Assembly (NCBI GenBank): GCA_905216195.1
Contig: CAJMSX010000002.1
Span: 55,306 to 119,305, forward strand
Source: an uncultured bacterium
GTDB lineage: Bacteria; Bacteroidota; Bacteroidia; Bacteroidales; Marinifilaceae
Length of the DNA stretch: 64,000 nucleotides
Direction: 5' to 3'
Positions 18,123 through 26,711 of this stretch are shown here, one piece after another. The notes below the pieces were generated by a model, which saw only the letters and a program-made list of their open reading frames with translations, did not search any database and had not been told where the DNA came from. Numbering within the stretch: position 1 is the stretch's first letter; every line of letters starts with the position of its first letter. Made by a program: the position numbers and the translations under genes.

Positions 18123-18587
18123 TTTACACAGTTTTGTGCAAATGTAATGATTTTAGCGCAAAAAAAGAACTTTCTTCTCCGGATAATTCGAGGTTTTCGC
18201 CTTTAAAAATTCATAAAACATACTATTTATCAATGATTTATCCTCCGTACTTTCGCTGTTTCCCCTTTTCCATTCCAGGAGTGGGCTTTCCTACCCCTCC
18301 TCTCCGTTTTATTATCATTTCTGAGGGAAAGCCAATAGTCCTTAAATCCTAAACCCCACCCCTCGAAATACGTATATAGTATATTATGAGTCAATACTTT
18401 AGGAAAAAGTAATGACTTATAATAAATAAATACCATTTTATACGATGGATTTCATCCATTAAACTATAAACTATGAACTTATACGAAATTACATTAAAAA
18501 AGAAGGGAAAAAACGACATTCGGACAAAAGTTCTGAAAAAACCCAGTCCGATGACAACTATATTTTATTCATTAAAAACCTAAAACT
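18123..18587. other. Divergent parE / catalase spacer with an inverted repeat
   Basis: This 465-bp spacer contains no supportable gene. TTATGAGTCA at 18384-18393 and TGACTTATAA at 18413-18422 form an inverted repeat with one mismatch and a 19-bp gap. A 6-bp hairpin (ATGGAT-ttc-ATCCAT) follows. These may be regulatory sites for the catalase gene; no consensus of a known regulator is matched with confidence. Confidence 0.4.
18139..18146 (-). promoter_or_regulatory. Bacteroidota-type -7 box for parE
   Basis: TACATTTG on the minus strand is an exact TAnnTTTG match, 17 bp before the parE ATG. A TTTG lies upstream but with only a 12-bp spacer, so the -33 element is uncertain. Confidence 0.5.
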
Positions 18588-19544
18588 ATGTTTTACCACG
18601 TAAAAGAATTACAATTCAATGCACGTGTTTCCAAGCCGGATCCACGTTTTGCACGTTTACTGCTCGAACAATTCGGGGGGGGAAATGGAGAACTGAAAGC
18701 AGCCATGCAGTATTTCGTTCAGGCTTTTTGCTGTAGAAACCCTTATCCGGATAAATACGACATGTTAATGGACATCGCCACCGAAGAACTCGGGCATTTG
18801 GAAATTGTCGGAGCAACCTTACAAATGTTGCTGACCGGTATTAACGGAGAATTGAAAGATGCCGCCGATAGTGCCGAGATTATGAAAATGCTGGAAGGAA
18901 AAACTTCCAAAGAAAATTTTATCCAGCAGGCTTTATTCAACCCCCACTTTCTGGTACTGTCCGGCGGAAGTCCCATGCTGACGGACAGCAACGGCAATCC
19001 CTGGAGTGCTACCTATGTGAACGCCGACGGTGACCTGACGGTCGATTTACGTTCCAACATCGCAGCCGAATCCCGGGCTAAAATCGTGTACGAATACCTG
19101 ATGAAATTCACGGACGATCCCTATGTATTGGAAACGCTGGGCTTCCTGATGACCCGGGAAGTCGCCCATTTCCAGCAATTCGAAGCCGCCCTGGACACCA
19201 TTCATCCCAACTTCCCCCCGGGAGTCTTACAGAGCGATCCCCGTTACAGCAACTTATACTACAACACTTCTGCCGGAGAAGACGCCAAAGGGCCCTGGAA
19301 CGAAGGAAGAAGCACGCAGTTGAAAGAGGAGTGGCAATACATCGGCAATCCCAGACAACACGTGGAATCCACCAACGGATTACAGGATATCGAGCCCGTC
19401 GGTACAGACCGGACTCTGGATTCTGTAGAGAAAGCGGACAGCAAATTAAGCAAAGAACGCCGCAAAGAAGTAGATTCCGCCAATCCCAAAAAGGATATTC
19501 AGTGGAGCAACTATCCGGGTTCACCCAGAAACGAGACCAGATAG
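18588..19544 (+). CDS. Manganese catalase family protein
   Basis: The 318-aa protein matches the non-haem dimanganese catalases, which convert hydrogen peroxide to water and oxygen in the cytosol. The ferritin-like four-helix core carries the expected metal ligands in GELKAAMQYF (Glu), IATEELGHLEIV (Glu and His), ESRAKIVYEYLM (Glu region), and TREVAHFQQFEAAL (Glu/His). The C-terminal tail (about 230-318) is hydrophilic and low complexity. It lies in a stress-related neighbourhood with ahpC and ahpF a few kb away. It ends before a clear terminator and is probably monocistronic. Confidence 0.92.
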   Translation: MFYHVKELQFNARVSKPDPRFARLLLEQFGGGNGELKAAMQYFVQAFCCRNPYPDKYDMLMDIATEELGHLEIVGATLQMLLTGINGELKDAADSAEIMKMLEGKTSKENFIQQALFNPHFLVLSGGSPMLTDSNGNPWSATYVNADGDLTVDLRSNIAAESRAKIVYEYLMKFTDDPYVLETLGFLMTREVAHFQQFEAALDTIHPNFPPGVLQSDPRYSNLYYNTSAGEDAKGPWNEGRSTQLKEEWQYIGNPRQHVESTNGLQDIEPVGTDRTLDSVEKADSKLSKERRKEVDSANPKKDIQWSNYPGSPRNETR

Positions 19545-19550
19545 GCAGAG

Positions 19551-19582
19551 ATTGCCGGGGAAACTTCTCCGGCAATTTTTTT
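19551..19582 (+). terminator. Intrinsic terminator after the manganese catalase gene
   Basis: ATTGCCGG pairs with CCGGCAAT (8-bp stem, 10-nt loop) and is followed directly by a run of seven T. Confidence 0.85.
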
Positions 19583-19682
19583 ATCCGGACCTACCCAAAT
19601 AACCTTAAATAATGTTTTTCCCGTTTCTTTTTTCCCGAGGAAATCGTTTCTTTGTAAACTATTACAGGCATACCGGAACAGC

Positions 19683-20951
19683 ATGGAAGAAAGCATACTC
19701 GAAAAACTAAAAATACTGGCGGAATCGGCTAAGTACGACGTTTCCTGCGCTTCCAGCGGTACTTCCCGCACCAATAAAACCAACGGCATCGGAAACGCGG
19801 CCGGCTGGGGAATTTGCCACAGCTTTACCGAAGACGGCCGATGTTTATCCCTGCTCAAAATCATGCTGACCAACCATTGCATCTACGATTGTGCCTATTG
19901 CATAAACCGGAGAAGCAACGATCTCCCCCGAGCTACATTCTCTGTTTCCGAACTGGTCAGACTGACCATCGAATTTTACCGCCGGAATTACATCGAAGGC
20001 CTGTTCCTGAGTTCCGGAGTCGTCCGCAATCCCGATTATACGATGGAACGTCTGGTGGCCGTAGCCCGGGAACTCCGCCTGAAACAACGTTACAACGGGT
20101 ATATTCATCTGAAAAGTATCCCCGGAGCCAGCCGGGAATTGGTCCGGGAAGCCGGTCTGTATGCCGACCGCCTCAGTGTGAACATCGAAATTCCGAATGA
20201 ACAAAGCCTGCAACATTTGGCTCCGGAAAAAAATTTCCAAAGCGTATTCACTCCCATGCGATATATCCGTCAGGGCATATTGGAAAACCAGGAAGACCGG
20301 AAAAAATTCCGCTCCGCTCCCCGTTTCGCTCCGGCCGGACAGAGTACCCAACTGATTGTCGGAACCAGTCCCGATTCGGACAAAGACATACTCCGCCTCT
20401 CTTCTCAACTTTACCAGCGTCCTACCTTGAAAAGAGTCTATTATTCCGGATTCGTACCGGTCAACACCTACGACCAGCGGCTACCGTTGCTGAAACAACC
20501 GCCTTTGGTGAGGGAAAACCGGTTGTATCAGGCCGACTGGTTGCTCCGTTTTTATCACTTCCGAGCGGAGGAAATTGCAAATGACGCTTATCCGGACCTG
20601 GATTTGGAACTCGATCCCAAACTCTCCTGGGCCTTACGCCACCCGGAAAAATTTCCGGTGGATATCCAGAAAGCGGATTACGAGATGTTGCTCCGGGTGC
20701 CGGGCATAGGAGTCAAATCCGCCAAACTCATTGTGGTTTCCCGCCGCTACGGCAAACTGGGCACCGCTCAACTCCGGAAAATGGGAATCGTGATGAAAAA
20801 AGCACAATACTTTATTACCTGCCACGAATTACCGTTACGCAGCGTACAGGAAATCCGTCCGGAAAAATTACGGACCCTACTGATAAGCGGCACTCATTCC
20901 CGAAAAAAAGAAGACGAACGGCAATTAAAAATACCGTTCGAAAACTATTGA
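19683..20951 (+). CDS. Putative DNA modification/repair radical SAM protein (TIGR03916 type)
   Basis: The 422-aa protein has a radical SAM cluster motif CIYDCAYC (Cys66, Cys70, Cys73), preceded by the family-typical CASSGTSRTNK and GICHSFTEDGRC. Near the C-terminus is a helix-hairpin-helix, LLRVPGIGVKSAKLIVVSRR, as in DNA-binding proteins. The family is always linked to a TIGR03915-type partner, encoded 1 bp downstream here. The expected role is radical chemistry on nucleic acid, by analogy with spore photoproduct lyase, but the substrate is unknown. Translation of the two genes is coupled (stop and start 1 base apart). Confidence 0.87.
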   Translation: MEESILEKLKILAESAKYDVSCASSGTSRTNKTNGIGNAAGWGICHSFTEDGRCLSLLKIMLTNHCIYDCAYCINRRSNDLPRATFSVSELVRLTIEFYRRNYIEGLFLSSGVVRNPDYTMERLVAVARELRLKQRYNGYIHLKSIPGASRELVREAGLYADRLSVNIEIPNEQSLQHLAPEKNFQSVFTPMRYIRQGILENQEDRKKFRSAPRFAPAGQSTQLIVGTSPDSDKDILRLSSQLYQRPTLKRVYYSGFVPVNTYDQRLPLLKQPPLVRENRLYQADWLLRFYHFRAEEIANDAYPDLDLELDPKLSWALRHPEKFPVDIQKADYEMLLRVPGIGVKSAKLIVVSRRYGKLGTAQLRKMGIVMKKAQYFITCHELPLRSVQEIRPEKLRTLLISGTHSRKKEDERQLKIPFENY

Positions 20952-20952
20952 A

Positions 20953-21720
20953 ATGATCATTTATAGATACGATAAAACGTTTGAAGGTCTGCTGACCGCC
21001 GTTTTCGAAGCCTATGAACGAAAACTCTTTCCCGATCTATTACTCGGAGAAAAGGAATCCCTCCCTCTTTTCTACGACACGCTCATTAACGTGTATACAG
21101 ACGATTCCCGCTCTGAACGCGTTTGGAAAGGATTGAAAACCAAGCTTTCCCGCCCCGCCCTTTCCTGCCTGACCCTGGCCTGGATGGCGGAACTTCCCCG
21201 AACAGACCTGTTACTCTTCCGTTATATACGAAAAGCTTTCGATTCACCGGTATCCATCGAACTGAACTTCGGAGACCCGGACGTGCTGGATCTCACTAAA
21301 ATAGGCCGTAAAGTAAACCAGGAAAAACACCGGGTTCTCCAGTTCGCCCGTTTTCAAAAAACCCGGGACGATATCTTTTTCTGTCCTTTCGAACCTTTAT
21401 ACAATGTTCTGCCTTTAACCCTTACTCATTTTCAGGACCGGTTTACGGGACAAAAGTGGATGATTTACGACCTGAAACGGGACTACGGATATTATTACGA
21501 TTTACAAACTGTAACGGAGATTCACTTTCCGGAAAAACACCCTTTTCTCTCTACCGGAAAACTCACCGAATCCCAACTGAGCAGCGATGAGAAACTCTTT
21601 CAAAAACTCTGGCAGGAATATTTTAAGTCCCTGACCATCAAAGAACGGATAAATCCCAAACTTCACCGGCAAAATATGCCCGCCCGTTTCTGGAAATACC
21701 TGACCGAAAAACAGGGATAG
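20953..21720 (+). CDS. TIGR03915-family partner of the radical SAM DNA protein
   Basis: This 255-aa cytosolic protein begins IIYRYDKTFEGLLTAVFEAY and contains ARFQKTRDDIFFCPFEP and RFTGQKWMIYDLKRDYGYYY, features of the DUF4130-containing family found next to TIGR03916 radical SAM proteins. The C-terminal DUF4130 region resembles part of uracil-DNA glycosylase-associated fusions in other genomes, which suggests a DNA damage role. No catalytic residues can be assigned from the sequence alone. It is the last gene of a two-gene operon. Confidence 0.82.
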   Translation: MIIYRYDKTFEGLLTAVFEAYERKLFPDLLLGEKESLPLFYDTLINVYTDDSRSERVWKGLKTKLSRPALSCLTLAWMAELPRTDLLLFRYIRKAFDSPVSIELNFGDPDVLDLTKIGRKVNQEKHRVLQFARFQKTRDDIFFCPFEPLYNVLPLTLTHFQDRFTGQKWMIYDLKRDYGYYYDLQTVTEIHFPEKHPFLSTGKLTESQLSSDEKLFQKLWQEYFKSLTIKERINPKLHRQNMPARFWKYLTEKQG

Positions 21721-21789
21721 GGCCCCCAGCACTCCAGAGCGGCGGATTCCCTAACCCCATACCCTTACCTCAACGCCTGCGCACCCTGT

Positions 21790-23343
21790 TTAACCGATTA
21801 TTCCCCGGATCCGGTCTTCGAAACCCGATAAAGCCGCCTTGGCCCCCTCTCCCATGGAAATAATAATCTGCTTGTAAGGCACATTCGATACATCACCCGC
21901 AGCATATATGCCGGGCACGTTCGTCCGGCAACCGGAGTCGATTACAATTTCTCCGGCCCGGTTCGTATCTACAACATCCCGGAATATACCGCTATTGGCC
22001 GCCAAACCGATCTGAACGAAAACACCGTCCAGTTCCACCACTTTTTCCTGACCGTCAGCCCGGTTCCTGACCCGGAGAGCCGTTACTTCGCTGCCATTAC
22101 CGATCACTTCCATCGTTTGGGACCCGGTGAAAATTTCGACATGAGGAATACTTTTTACCTTTTCCTGCAAGACCCGGTCGGCCTTCAATTCATCTAAAAA
22201 TTCCAATACCGTAACCTTCGAACAAATTCCCGCCAGGTCGATAGCCGCTTCTATACCGGAATTTCCTCCCCCGATCACCGCTACATGCTTGCCTTTATAA
22301 AAAGGTCCGTCGCAATGCGGACAAAAAGCCACTCCATGTCCGATATACTTCGCTTCTCCTTCTACATTCAAACGCCTCCAACTGGCTCCGGTAGCAATAA
22401 TTAAAGCCGGAGCGGAAAATTTCTCCCCTCCTTCCACAGCAACAATTTTTTCCGTATCCGCCACTACTACTCCCTCGACCTTCCGGTGTTCAAACAAATC
22501 GATCGCATACCGTTGCATATGCGTTCTTAAATCGTCGGCCAGACGACTGCCCGTAGTTTCCGGAACGGAAATCAAATTCTCGATACCTACCGTCTCTTTC
22601 ACCTGTCCTCCGATCCGGTCCGCCAACACGGCAACCTTCAATCCTTTCCGGGCCGTATAAATCGCAGCGGAAGCCCCAGCCGGACCGCCTCCCACCACCA
22701 ATACATCGTATTTCCGTACCGGAGATTCCCCCGGACTTTCTTCCGAACCGTAACGATCTTCCAACTTCCGGAGCAATTCGCCGAATTCGCCTCTGCCTAC
22801 ATGAAGCAATTGCCCGTCGGCAAAAACCGCAGGTACACCCTGTATCTTCATCGCTTCGGCCTCCTCCTGATAAATAGCACCGTCTACCATCTCATGCCGG
22901 ATGTTTTTATTCAACACAGCCATGACATTTAAAGCCTGAACGACATCCGGACAATTGGTACAACTCAGAGACACATAGGTGGTTAAACGAATCGGGCCCT
23001 TCAGATTCCTTACCCGTTTGCAAATCGTTTCATCCGGTATATTCTTGCCTTTTCCTTCACTATTCAGAATCGCCAGCAAGAGAGAAGTAAATTCATGCCC
23101 GGTAGGCACGCCCCGGAAGTTCATCCCCGTCTCTTCCCCGTTTTTCAACAAAGCGAATTCCAGTCCTTCACCTTCCCCGATCTCACAGGAAATCCGCTCC
23201 GAACAACCGGCCACATCCTCCAGCAAACCCAGCAATTCTTCCCTGCTCTCGTGTCGCGAAGCCACTTGTATTCTAAAGGTATATTCCGCTTCCAAACCGG
23301 AGAAAATATCCCTTAACTGTTCTTTTAATGCCGCCTCTAACAT
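21790..23343 (-). CDS. ahpF: Alkyl hydroperoxide reductase subunit F
   Basis: The 517-aa flavoprotein has an N-terminal double thioredoxin-like domain with CTNCPDV (about residue 130), an FAD-binding VVGGGPAGASAAIYTARKG, the redox pair CPHCDGP, an NAD-binding VIGGGNSGIEAAIDLAG and a C-terminal PGIYAAGDVSNVPYKQI. It passes electrons from NADH to AhpC. It lies 112 bp downstream of ahpC on the same strand, with a hairpin between them, so its transcription is probably lower than that of ahpC. Length and domain order are normal. Confidence 0.95.
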   Translation of the reverse strand: MLEAALKEQLRDIFSGLEAEYTFRIQVASRHESREELLGLLEDVAGCSERISCEIGEGEGLEFALLKNGEETGMNFRGVPTGHEFTSLLLAILNSEGKGKNIPDETICKRVRNLKGPIRLTTYVSLSCTNCPDVVQALNVMAVLNKNIRHEMVDGAIYQEEAEAMKIQGVPAVFADGQLLHVGRGEFGELLRKLEDRYGSEESPGESPVRKYDVLVVGGGPAGASAAIYTARKGLKVAVLADRIGGQVKETVGIENLISVPETTGSRLADDLRTHMQRYAIDLFEHRKVEGVVVADTEKIVAVEGGEKFSAPALIIATGASWRRLNVEGEAKYIGHGVAFCPHCDGPFYKGKHVAVIGGGNSGIEAAIDLAGICSKVTVLEFLDELKADRVLQEKVKSIPHVEIFTGSQTMEVIGNGSEVTALRVRNRADGQEKVVELDGVFVQIGLAANSGIFRDVVDTNRAGEIVIDSGCRTNVPGIYAAGDVSNVPYKQIIISMGEGAKAALSGFEDRIRGIIG

Positions 23344-23420
23344 AGTATTCCTATTTTAATTGATCCAAAATTCCTTTCCGGGTGTATACCCGCTTCCCCG
23401 CCACTGAGGATCAGGGATAA

Positions 23421-23448
23421 AAAAACCGGCAAAATTCTGCCGGTTTTT
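23421..23448 (-). terminator. Hairpin between ahpC and ahpF
   Basis: AAAAACCGGC pairs perfectly with GCCGGTTTTT (10-bp stem, 8-nt loop), giving a T-run on the minus strand. It is 8 bp past the ahpC stop and probably a partial terminator that lets some transcripts reach ahpF. Confidence 0.75.
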
Positions 23449-23455
23449 CAGATCA

Positions 23456-24022
23456 TCAGATTTTACCGACTAAATCGATACTCGGTTTCAACGTAGCCTG
23501 GCCTTTTTTCCATTTGGCCGGACAAACCTCCCCGTCATGAGTAGCGACAAACTGAGCTGCTTCCACCTTGCGCAATAACTCGTCGGCATTTCTTCCGATC
23601 CCGTTATCGTGAATTTCGGCAATTTTAATCCGCCCTTCGGGATTTACCAAAAACGTCCCCCGGTAAGCCATCCCATCACTCTCGATCCATACGCCGAAAG
23701 CACGGCTCAAAGCGCCGGTCGGGTCGGCTAACATCGGATATTGAATCTTCCGGATGCTTTCCGAAGCATCATGCCAGGCTTTGTGCACAAAATGAGAATC
23801 GGTACTCACCGAATAAATTTCCACACCCATCGCCTGAAACTGAGCATATTTTTCAGCCATATCTACCAGTTCCGTCGGACACACAAACGTGAAATCCGCA
23901 GGATAAAAAAAGAAAATAGCCCATTTCCCTTTTACATCCTCGTTCGTTACCGTTTTGAAATTTCCGTTTTGAAAAGCCTGAACACTGAATTCAGGAAGTT
24001 GTGAATTGATAATAGGTTCCAT
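23456..24022 (-). CDS. ahpC: Alkyl hydroperoxide reductase subunit C (peroxiredoxin)
   Basis: This 188-aa typical 2-Cys peroxiredoxin has the peroxidatic cysteine Cys48 in PADFTFVCPTEL and the resolving cysteine in GEVCPAKWKKG near the C-terminus. It reduces hydrogen peroxide and organic peroxides, and is recycled by AhpF, encoded downstream. Start and length are canonical. A -7 box and an inverted repeat upstream suggest peroxide control. Confidence 0.96.
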   Translation of the reverse strand: MEPIINSQLPEFSVQAFQNGNFKTVTNEDVKGKWAIFFFYPADFTFVCPTELVDMAEKYAQFQAMGVEIYSVSTDSHFVHKAWHDASESIRKIQYPMLADPTGALSRAFGVWIESDGMAYRGTFLVNPEGRIKIAEIHDNGIGRNADELLRKVEAAQFVATHDGEVCPAKWKKGQATLKPSIDLVGKI

Positions 24023-24063
24023 AATTATTCTATTTAATTGATTTTTGTTTTCCTTTCGCTTTA

Positions 24064-24108
24064 CAAAAATATATAAACAATTTCGATTATAAAAATATTT
24101 TTCATCGA
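24064..24108 (-). promoter_or_regulatory. ahpC promoter and possible operator
   Basis: On the minus strand TATTTTTG (24064-24071) matches the TAnnTTTG -7 box, 42 bp before the ahpC start. Just upstream, 24083-24108 is an imperfect inverted repeat bounded by TCGAT and ATCGA around an A/T core. Its place suits a peroxide regulator such as OxyR, but the match to an OxyR consensus was not established. Confidence 0.45.
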
Positions 24109-24244
24109 TTTATTTTATATACCAATAGAGGAAGTAGATAGTAGCCCTCACAAGCAGCAACCGGTTAGCCGGGAAGATAAAAAAAATTATGCAGGCAACA
24201 AGGCCTGCATAATCACTCCCAAAAACATCAAATAAAAGGAAGTA

Positions 24245-26674
24245 TTAATCTCTGTTTTTTACATACTTCTCGAGCCATCTGTAAGTTTCCCAAGCCTGAT
24301 GCAAGATGGATTCTTTAGCTACATACCCGTGACTTTCATAGGGTAACAACACTAAACGTACGGTTCCTCCGTTGCCTCTCAAGGCAGTATATAAACGTTC
24401 GCTCTGCATGGTAAAGGTTCCGGTATTGTTATCCGCCTGTCCATGGATCAGCAAAATCGGCGCTTTGAGTTTATCGGCCTTTACGAACGGAGACATTTTC
24501 ATATATACGTCCGGAGCTTCCCAAAAGGTTCTCATTTCATTCTGGAAACCGAAGGGAGTCAACGTCCGGTTATACGCTCCGCTACGAGCAATTCCCGCTG
24601 CAAACAGATCGCTGTTGGCCAACAAATTCGCCGTCATAAAAGCGCCGTAAGAGTGCCCTCCGACAGCCATTCTTTTCCGGTCGCCTATTCCCATATCTAC
24701 CAGTTTATCTATAGCAGCTTGTGCATTAGCGACCAACTGTTCGATATACGTGTCGTTCGGTTCCTGATCTCCTTCTCCGATAATAGGGAAAGCGGCATTG
24801 TTCAGTACGGCATATCCTTCCGCTACCCAAAGAATCGGGGAAAGGCGGGTGTAGCGGATAAACTGATTCGGGGCGTCGGTTCTTTGGCCGGCATTGGCGC
24901 TACTCTTGTATTCGGAGGGATAAGCCCAGATCAGGACCGGAAGAGGCCCGTCTTCTTTTTTATAACCGGCCGGTAAATAAAGCGTTCCGCTCAGCTTTAC
25001 CCCATCGTTCCGGGTATACTCAATCACCTGTTTGCTCACTCCTTTCATAGCGGGATAAGGATTTGAGAAATGAGTGAGAGCAATTATTTTTTTCTTTTTC
25101 AGATTTCTCAGGAAGTAATTCGGCGCTTCGGTATTGGACTCCCGCGAAGTGATGATTTCTCCTTTCAGAAGGTTGGGATAAGCCACCGGATATTCGTACC
25201 AAGGATCTTCTGCCTGCCACAACCGTTTGGTACGGTTCGTATGCAGGTTGCGGGCATCGATAAAGGGATAAGCTCCTTTGGGAGAATAACCTCTTCCGCT
25301 GAAATAAACGGTTTTGTATTTATCTCCGCTAAGGACCACCGCCTGTCCCCACGCATTTTTAGTCGTAATTAAACTACCGCAATCGGCATAACGGTCTTCG
25401 GCACTTTGATCGTACACCACTTGGGTCTTTCCCGGAGCCGACGGGTCGAACAGGCAACATTTCTTCCGGCGGGTTCCGTAATCGTACATCAACGCAAAAG
25501 CGTGACGGGCATCTCCCCAAAGTATACCGTCGTAACGGTACTCGGTTTTCAGAATTTCCACAGGCTGTGCGGTAAACGGTGCTTCCAGTAACATCACCCG
25601 GTCGCGGTATTCCACCTTAGCCCGGCCGTTTCCGCCGTCCAACGGTTCTACCCAATACAAAGAAGCCGGTTGATCGGCTCTCCAATCGTAGCCGCGCGGT
25701 TCGGGGGAAGCCGAATTGTTACTGATGTATTCGTACTCTACCAACGGTTTCCGGTACACTACCTTTACGGATTTTCCTTCCGGATCGCGGATTTCGACGG
25801 TCGAAGAAAAGAAGGTATAAGGTACGACATAGGAATACGGACGGTTCAAATGCCTCACCAAAAGGTAATTCCCATCCGGAGAAAAAGAAGCCGGTAAATA
25901 AACGGCCGCTTTTCCGTTAGGAGTGAACCTCCCGTCTTCTACCGACAAAGTACCTAACTCCGAGGTAGCGTAATAATCGAATAATAACTCGCTGTACGGG
26001 TCGGTCAACAAATCCTGGTAGGTAGGAGCCTGATTACTTTTTCCTTCGCTGGACTGAATAACGGGAACGATATTTTGTCCCCGGTCAACCGGGACCATTC
26101 CTCTGTTTTCGGGAACAAGAGCTACTACAATCCGTTTACTGTCCGGAGACCAACTGTACATACCCGGACCGAAAAACAGGTTCAGTTTGCGCTCACTCAG
26201 CCGGCTAGCTTGTAAACCGGCCACGTCCACGATCCATAAATAAATACCGTCGTTTTTTTCTTCGCAAACGGCTATTTTCGTACCGTCGGGCGACCACTTA
26301 TAACTGATAAGGTTCACGTCGGCCGGGAACCCGCCGATCACTCCTTCTTTTACTTTTTTACCCGGCATCGATTGGATTTCCAACTGCTTCATTTTCGTTT
26401 TCATCTTCGGACCGTTCGTTCCGGCTAAAATACGTCTTCCGGCCAACCGCAGTTCGGGCTGCGCCTGTTCCTGAATACTGGGAATATCCGTCTGCTGCAC
26501 AATCAGATAACAATCCATCCGGGGACTGAGGGAAAAAGCCGGAGTCGCCGGAGCCAGGATCAGGTCTTCCACTACTTTGGGAGGGTGTTGATAACCGGTC
26601 TGTCCCCAGATGGGCCGGGCATACAAACCCAGCAGCAGGCCCAGAAAAATGGAAAAAATTACAGGTCGTATCAT
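24245..26674 (-). CDS. S9-family prolyl oligopeptidase-like serine peptidase, exported
   Basis: The 809-aa protein has a signal peptide (cleavage near WGQ), a long beta-propeller-like region with WSPDGTKIAV and YSWSPDSKRIVV repeats, and a C-terminal alpha/beta-hydrolase domain. The nucleophile is Ser675 in GGHSYGAF, the Asp lies in LIHGQADNNTG, and the His in YESHGY. It would cleave oligopeptides in the periplasm. It is the last gene of the sigma-fecR-susC-susD-M28-S9 operon on the minus strand, 37 bp after the M28 peptidase, so it probably degrades peptides imported by that SusC/SusD pair. Confidence 0.92.
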   Translation of the reverse strand: MIRPVIFSIFLGLLLGLYARPIWGQTGYQHPPKVVEDLILAPATPAFSLSPRMDCYLIVQQTDIPSIQEQAQPELRLAGRRILAGTNGPKMKTKMKQLEIQSMPGKKVKEGVIGGFPADVNLISYKWSPDGTKIAVCEEKNDGIYLWIVDVAGLQASRLSERKLNLFFGPGMYSWSPDSKRIVVALVPENRGMVPVDRGQNIVPVIQSSEGKSNQAPTYQDLLTDPYSELLFDYYATSELGTLSVEDGRFTPNGKAAVYLPASFSPDGNYLLVRHLNRPYSYVVPYTFFSSTVEIRDPEGKSVKVVYRKPLVEYEYISNNSASPEPRGYDWRADQPASLYWVEPLDGGNGRAKVEYRDRVMLLEAPFTAQPVEILKTEYRYDGILWGDARHAFALMYDYGTRRKKCCLFDPSAPGKTQVVYDQSAEDRYADCGSLITTKNAWGQAVVLSGDKYKTVYFSGRGYSPKGAYPFIDARNLHTNRTKRLWQAEDPWYEYPVAYPNLLKGEIITSRESNTEAPNYFLRNLKKKKIIALTHFSNPYPAMKGVSKQVIEYTRNDGVKLSGTLYLPAGYKKEDGPLPVLIWAYPSEYKSSANAGQRTDAPNQFIRYTRLSPILWVAEGYAVLNNAAFPIIGEGDQEPNDTYIEQLVANAQAAIDKLVDMGIGDRKRMAVGGHSYGAFMTANLLANSDLFAAGIARSGAYNRTLTPFGFQNEMRTFWEAPDVYMKMSPFVKADKLKAPILLIHGQADNNTGTFTMQSERLYTALRGNGGTVRLVLLPYESHGYVAKESILHQAWETYRWLEKYVKNRD

Positions 26675-26711
26675 ATCGCTGATGTATTTAATGATTAGTA
26701 TAAAATTATCC

